Assembly (NCBI GenBank): GCA_021463865.1
Contig: JAJTXY010000004.1
Span: 62,001-126,000, forward strand
DNA from: Anaerolineae bacterium
Lineage (GTDB): Bacteria > Chloroflexota > Anaerolineae > Aggregatilineales > J027
Direction of reading: 5' to 3'
Length of the DNA stretch: 64,000 nt
The translations under genes and the position numbers were made by a program. A model generated the notes under the pieces. It saw only the letters and a list, made by a program, of their open reading frames with translations, was not told where the DNA came from and searched no databases. This document shows, piece by piece, positions 61,504 to 64,000 of the stretch; position 1 is the stretch's first letter, and every line of letters starts with the position of its first letter.

Positions 61504-62754
61504 ATGGCAAAATTTTGGTTCGTTTCCGCGCCCCTGTTTGGACACCTAGACTGGGGTGGTTTTCTCAAAACAGCCCTTGCACTGCAATCAGTGGGACACC
61601 AAGTTACTTGGATTAGCCAACCCGCAATTGGGGCATACCTAGCCGAAAAAGGCCTTGAGTTTAGCCCAATTGCCACCACAGGCTGGTTATGGCCTCCACC
61701 CCCTCCCCCTGACCCCAAAACCTTAACTCCGCAGCAAGCCGTCTTTATCCGCTATAAACGTGCTTTGGATACATGGCTGAGTGAGGAACTAATTCCAGCG
61801 GCGGTTCAGCACCTGCTCGATCTTGCTGAGGCCAATGGTGTGCCGGATGTACTCGTCACCGACCCCTTCTTAACGGCCTCGGCGATTGCCGCTGAAAAAA
61901 TGGGCACCAAGTTGGCGGTCTGTGGCTGGCCTGCCACCACCGATCTGGATGAAGATCATCTTTTTGCCGTACAGCGTGAACTCGCCGAAGACAGCCGAGG
62001 ACGCCTCCAGAGATTATGCGAGCAGTTCAATGTGCAGGGTGAGAATTTTTCGCAAGGGCCAACACCATCCATTCAATCGCCGCATCTGCATATCAGCTAC
62101 TTCAACGATTATTGGCATCAAGGCGACCCACCAGTTCTGCCCCAAACCCATTTTGTAGGGGGCACACCGGACATCCCCACGACACCCCCTCCGCAATGGA
62201 TGGAACATTTACCGGATGCCCCCATTGCCCTGATTACATTGGGCAGTGTTTTTACCGGTGATCTCGGCTTTTTTGCATGGGCCGCCCAAGCCGCGCATCA
62301 CCTCGGTTGGGTTCCGGTGGTGGTGATTGGCCGTAATCCTATCGCGCCCGAAGAGAAGGCCCAATTAAAAGCGGCGCTTCCCCCCGGAGCATTTCTATTA
62401 AACTGGATTGACTATGACCATCTTTTCCCACGCCTCAAGGTGATTGTGCATCATGGCGGGATGGGAACAACACACGCAGCCATTTTGCACGGCGTCCCAC
62501 AAGTTGTTGTACCCCATGCAGCCGACCAACGTGGACAAGCCAAGCGTGTTTCGCAAGCCAAAGTCGGGCTGCATCTGACGGCTCATGAGGTCAAAAATGG
62601 GCAACTGCTTCCGGCAATCCGAGCCGTTGGCACAGACGAAAAAGTGTGGCAGCAATGTCAGTGGTTGGCCCAGAGTTTCGCAGCATTAGGCGGAGCAGCA
62701 CAGGCCGGAAATTTGCTGGCGGGGTTGGTAAATGAGACAGGTATTGGTTTATAA
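61504..62754 (+). CDS. GT1-type glycosyltransferase (MGT/UGT-like, GT-B fold)
   Basis: A 416-residue cytoplasmic protein. The N-terminal half starts AKFWFVSAPLFGHLDWGGFLKTALAL, typical of acceptor-binding domains of GT1 enzymes, and a Pro-rich loop (WLWPPPPPPDPKT) follows at about 60-72. The C-terminal half has LITLGSV, the donor-binding HHGGMGTTHAAILHGVPQVVVPHAADQRGQAKR, which is the UDPGT signature region. It transfers a nucleotide-activated sugar to a small hydrophobic acceptor such as a carotenoid, sterol-like lipid or macrolide. No neighbouring pathway identifies the acceptor. Confidence 0.85.
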   Translation: MAKFWFVSAPLFGHLDWGGFLKTALALQSVGHQVTWISQPAIGAYLAEKGLEFSPIATTGWLWPPPPPPDPKTLTPQQAVFIRYKRALDTWLSEELIPAAVQHLLDLAEANGVPDVLVTDPFLTASAIAAEKMGTKLAVCGWPATTDLDEDHLFAVQRELAEDSRGRLQRLCEQFNVQGENFSQGPTPSIQSPHLHISYFNDYWHQGDPPVLPQTHFVGGTPDIPTTPPPQWMEHLPDAPIALITLGSVFTGDLGFFAWAAQAAHHLGWVPVVVIGRNPIAPEEKAQLKAALPPGAFLLNWIDYDHLFPRLKVIVHHGGMGTTHAAILHGVPQVVVPHAADQRGQAKRVSQAKVGLHLTAHEVKNGQLLPAIRAVGTDEKVWQQCQWLAQSFAALGGAAQAGNLLAGLVNETGIGL

Positions 62755-62760
62755 ACGAAT

Positions 62761-62776
62761 TTGAAACCGTTTTCAA
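62761..62776. promoter_or_regulatory. near-perfect 16-base palindrome with central CG
   Basis: TTGAAACCGTTTTCAA pairs at seven of eight positions and has the CG centre of LacI-family operators. It lies six bases after the glycosyltransferase stop and 85 bases before the GNAT gene. It could be an operator for the GNAT gene; without a T-run it is not a convincing terminator. Confidence 0.35.
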
Positions 62777-62860
62777 TCCATCTCTACACCCCACAAGTAT
62801 TGATTTTCCATTAAGATTGTAAGTAGATGTCTCTTAAATTTAACGATAAGATCGAGTCAA

Positions 62861-63832
62861 ATGCACATTCGTTGGTACGAACCAGAGGACGAACCCCACT
62901 TAATGGAGTTGGAAAGGCTTTCGCCACGCGGCGAACCCCGTCCCTTTGTGCATTTCCGCCGCCGTTTTATAGATCGCGCCGCCATGTATGACAATTACTA
63001 TCTATTTGTCGCCGAAGAGGATCATCGCCCTATCGGTGTCACCTCCATCACCATCAAAGATACATGGATCGGCAATGAGCCTGTTCGCATCGCCTACAGC
63101 TTTGATACACGGGTACACCCCAATTATCGGCGGATGGGGGTTGCCAACGCCATGCAAGAAGCCAAGCTCAATTTCCTGTTCCAAGAAGGTATACACGGCA
63201 TGTATGCCTATGTCGTGGCGACCAATTATCCGGCTCTCAATATGTTGGAAAAAATCGGCCATTACCGCGCCCGTCTGGTTTTACATCTCACCTATTCGCC
63301 CTACCCTCTGATTGTTCCCCCCGTACAAGCACCCCATTTTCTCAATGGCATCTCCGATTCCGGCATAGTAGATGCGGTCTACAGCAGCCGCGATATGTAT
63401 GTGCAAGATGTGGATATTGCGGTATCGGAGTTTAACTTTGAACGCCTCTTTTATGACTATGGGGGGCCAAACTTTGCGGGGTTGAGTATTTTTGATCAGA
63501 GTTTGGTCTATCAACAAATTTCGGCGGACGAACCCTGGCCCACCGAAGAAGAAGTGATGAAACGCGCCCGAACGCTACGGCTGTTCGACCCCACTGGATT
63601 GCACAATGGGACATCCCTCCGTAACATCTTTGATTATGTACGCGACCTTGCAGTTACTTCGAATGTTGCCAAGTTGAGCATGATTTTAGATCGTAATGAC
63701 ACCGTGCCGGGGTTCTTTTTTCAAGAGGCCACCAACCAAACAGATTATTGGTTAATGTTCCGTCCCTTGATTCCCGATTGGGAACCGCAGTGGAATGGTG
63801 GCCCGATCTATATAGACCCGCGTGATTTCTGA
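62861..63832 (+). CDS. GNAT-family N-acetyltransferase with C-terminal extension
   Basis: A 323-residue protein. Residues 1-150 form a GNAT domain: MHIRWYEPEDEPHLMELERL, YSFDTRVHPNYRRMGVANAM (acetyl-CoA loop RRMGVA) and ATNYPALNMLEKIGHYRAR. The second half (about 155-320) has no obvious GNAT motif; it is hydrophilic with aromatic patches and may be a degenerate second domain. The acceptor is unknown. The last gene ends two codons' length from the end of the convergent partial gene. Confidence 0.82.
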   Translation: MHIRWYEPEDEPHLMELERLSPRGEPRPFVHFRRRFIDRAAMYDNYYLFVAEEDHRPIGVTSITIKDTWIGNEPVRIAYSFDTRVHPNYRRMGVANAMQEAKLNFLFQEGIHGMYAYVVATNYPALNMLEKIGHYRARLVLHLTYSPYPLIVPPVQAPHFLNGISDSGIVDAVYSSRDMYVQDVDIAVSEFNFERLFYDYGGPNFAGLSIFDQSLVYQQISADEPWPTEEEVMKRARTLRLFDPTGLHNGTSLRNIFDYVRDLAVTSNVAKLSMILDRNDTVPGFFFQEATNQTDYWLMFRPLIPDWEPQWNGGPIYIDPRDF

Positions 63833-64000
63833 CTAGCGCCGCCGTTGACGCCGTTGGGCTTGGCGCTGACGCCGACGCTCGGCTCCGCGATTCACCCCTC
63901 GCTCAAATAAGAAACCGAATATCTCACCCGCAAACGGCAATTGGCTTAACGCACCCAACACACCAAGCACCCCACCCGCGATACTCATATTCGGAATCGT
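63833..64000 (-). CDS. hypothetical protein with Arg/Gln-rich C-terminal tail (partial)
   Basis: The leftward frame is open from the window edge to a TAG at 63833-63835 and encodes 55 residues. The visible part has a Gly-rich hydrophobic stretch (SIAGGVLGVLGALSQLPFAGEIFGFLFERG), perhaps a membrane-associated helix, followed by a tail of alternating Arg and Gln (GAERRRQRQAQRRQRRR). Its stop abuts the stop of the GNAT gene (63830-63832). The family cannot be named from this end. Confidence 0.6.
   Translation of the reverse strand, partial: TIPNMSIAGGVLGVLGALSQLPFAGEIFGFLFERGVNRGAERRRQRQAQRRQRRR

Noticed and set aside
1-64000. tRNA, rRNA, riboswitch, CRISPR, prophage or IS element
   Set aside because: I looked for cloverleaf-like and T-loop sequences, short regular repeats, transposase motifs and phage genes and saw none I could support. 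Intergenic gaps are all under about 260 bases. A covariance-model scan would be needed to exclude small RNAs.

Overview
The window carries about 46 protein genes on both strands, densely packed; no gene-free stretch exceeds roughly 260 bases. No rRNA, tRNA, CRISPR array or insertion sequence is visible. The content suggests a free-living, carbohydrate-degrading bacterium with a peptidoglycan wall (MurE), most likely a Chloroflexota of the Anaerolineae type. This is inferred from the repeated SBP/permease/glycosidase clusters, the cyanobacteria- and Chloroflexi-style hybrid histidine kinases, many SH3b-type envelope proteins, a NACHT protein and an XPB/Bax1-like pair. No phylogenetic marker was compared, so the assignment is tentative. 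TGA is used as a normal stop.

Layout. 1-5.9 kb: end of an FtsX/MacB-type permease, a membrane-anchored clan-A glycosidase, a GNAT gene broken by one in-frame TGA, an AlkB-like dioxygenase and a ClpA-sized double AAA+ unfoldase. 6-10 kb: an AT-rich membrane protein, a ferredoxin-cyclase fusion, a metallo-beta-lactamase-fold hydrolase and two exported proteins. 10-15.3 kb: a small membrane protein, a sugar-nucleotide epimerase, a DUF433/DUF5615 pair, TrmI, a small protein and MurE. 15.4-21.8 kb: a signalling cluster with two paralogous hybrid kinases, a CheY-like regulator, a receiver-adenylate cyclase and a degenerate receiver/kinase.

22-57 kb is mostly carbohydrate uptake and breakdown, in three modules. 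(i) A GH13 alpha-glucosidase faces a MalEFG-like transporter whose MalF homologue carries about eight SH3-like repeats in an extracytoplasmic loop. (ii) An SBP, two permeases, a membrane TPR protein and a GH94 phosphorylase run leftward; a LacI-type repressor and, divergently, an exported four-module glucoamylase-like/GH144-like enzyme, a GH1 beta-glucosidase and a second GH144-like enzyme without signal peptide follow. I infer a beta-1,2-glucan (or other beta-glucan) pathway controlled by the LacI protein through near-identical operators at both divergent promoters. (iii) LacI regulator, leaderless GH53, SBP, two permeases, GH42 beta-galactosidase and secreted GH53 form a type I (arabino)galactan pathway. 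None of the three transporters has an ATPase in the window, so a shared MsmX/MalK-type ATPase elsewhere is implied. An XPB-like helicase and its Bax1/DUF790-like nuclease partner sit between modules (i) and (ii).

56.3-64 kb: a TIR-NACHT-multi-TM protein resembling an NLR-type defence sensor, a P1B-type metal ATPase with an elaborate dyad operator, a small membrane protein, a GT1-type glycosyltransferase, a GNAT protein, and the end of a gene with an arginine-rich tail.

The most unusual items are the SH3b-array MalF, the TIR-NACHT-TM protein, the ferredoxin-cyclase with non-canonical substrate residues, the operator-sharing divergent glucan locus, and a small dispersed palindromic repeat, one copy of which encodes the N-terminus of a secreted galactanase.
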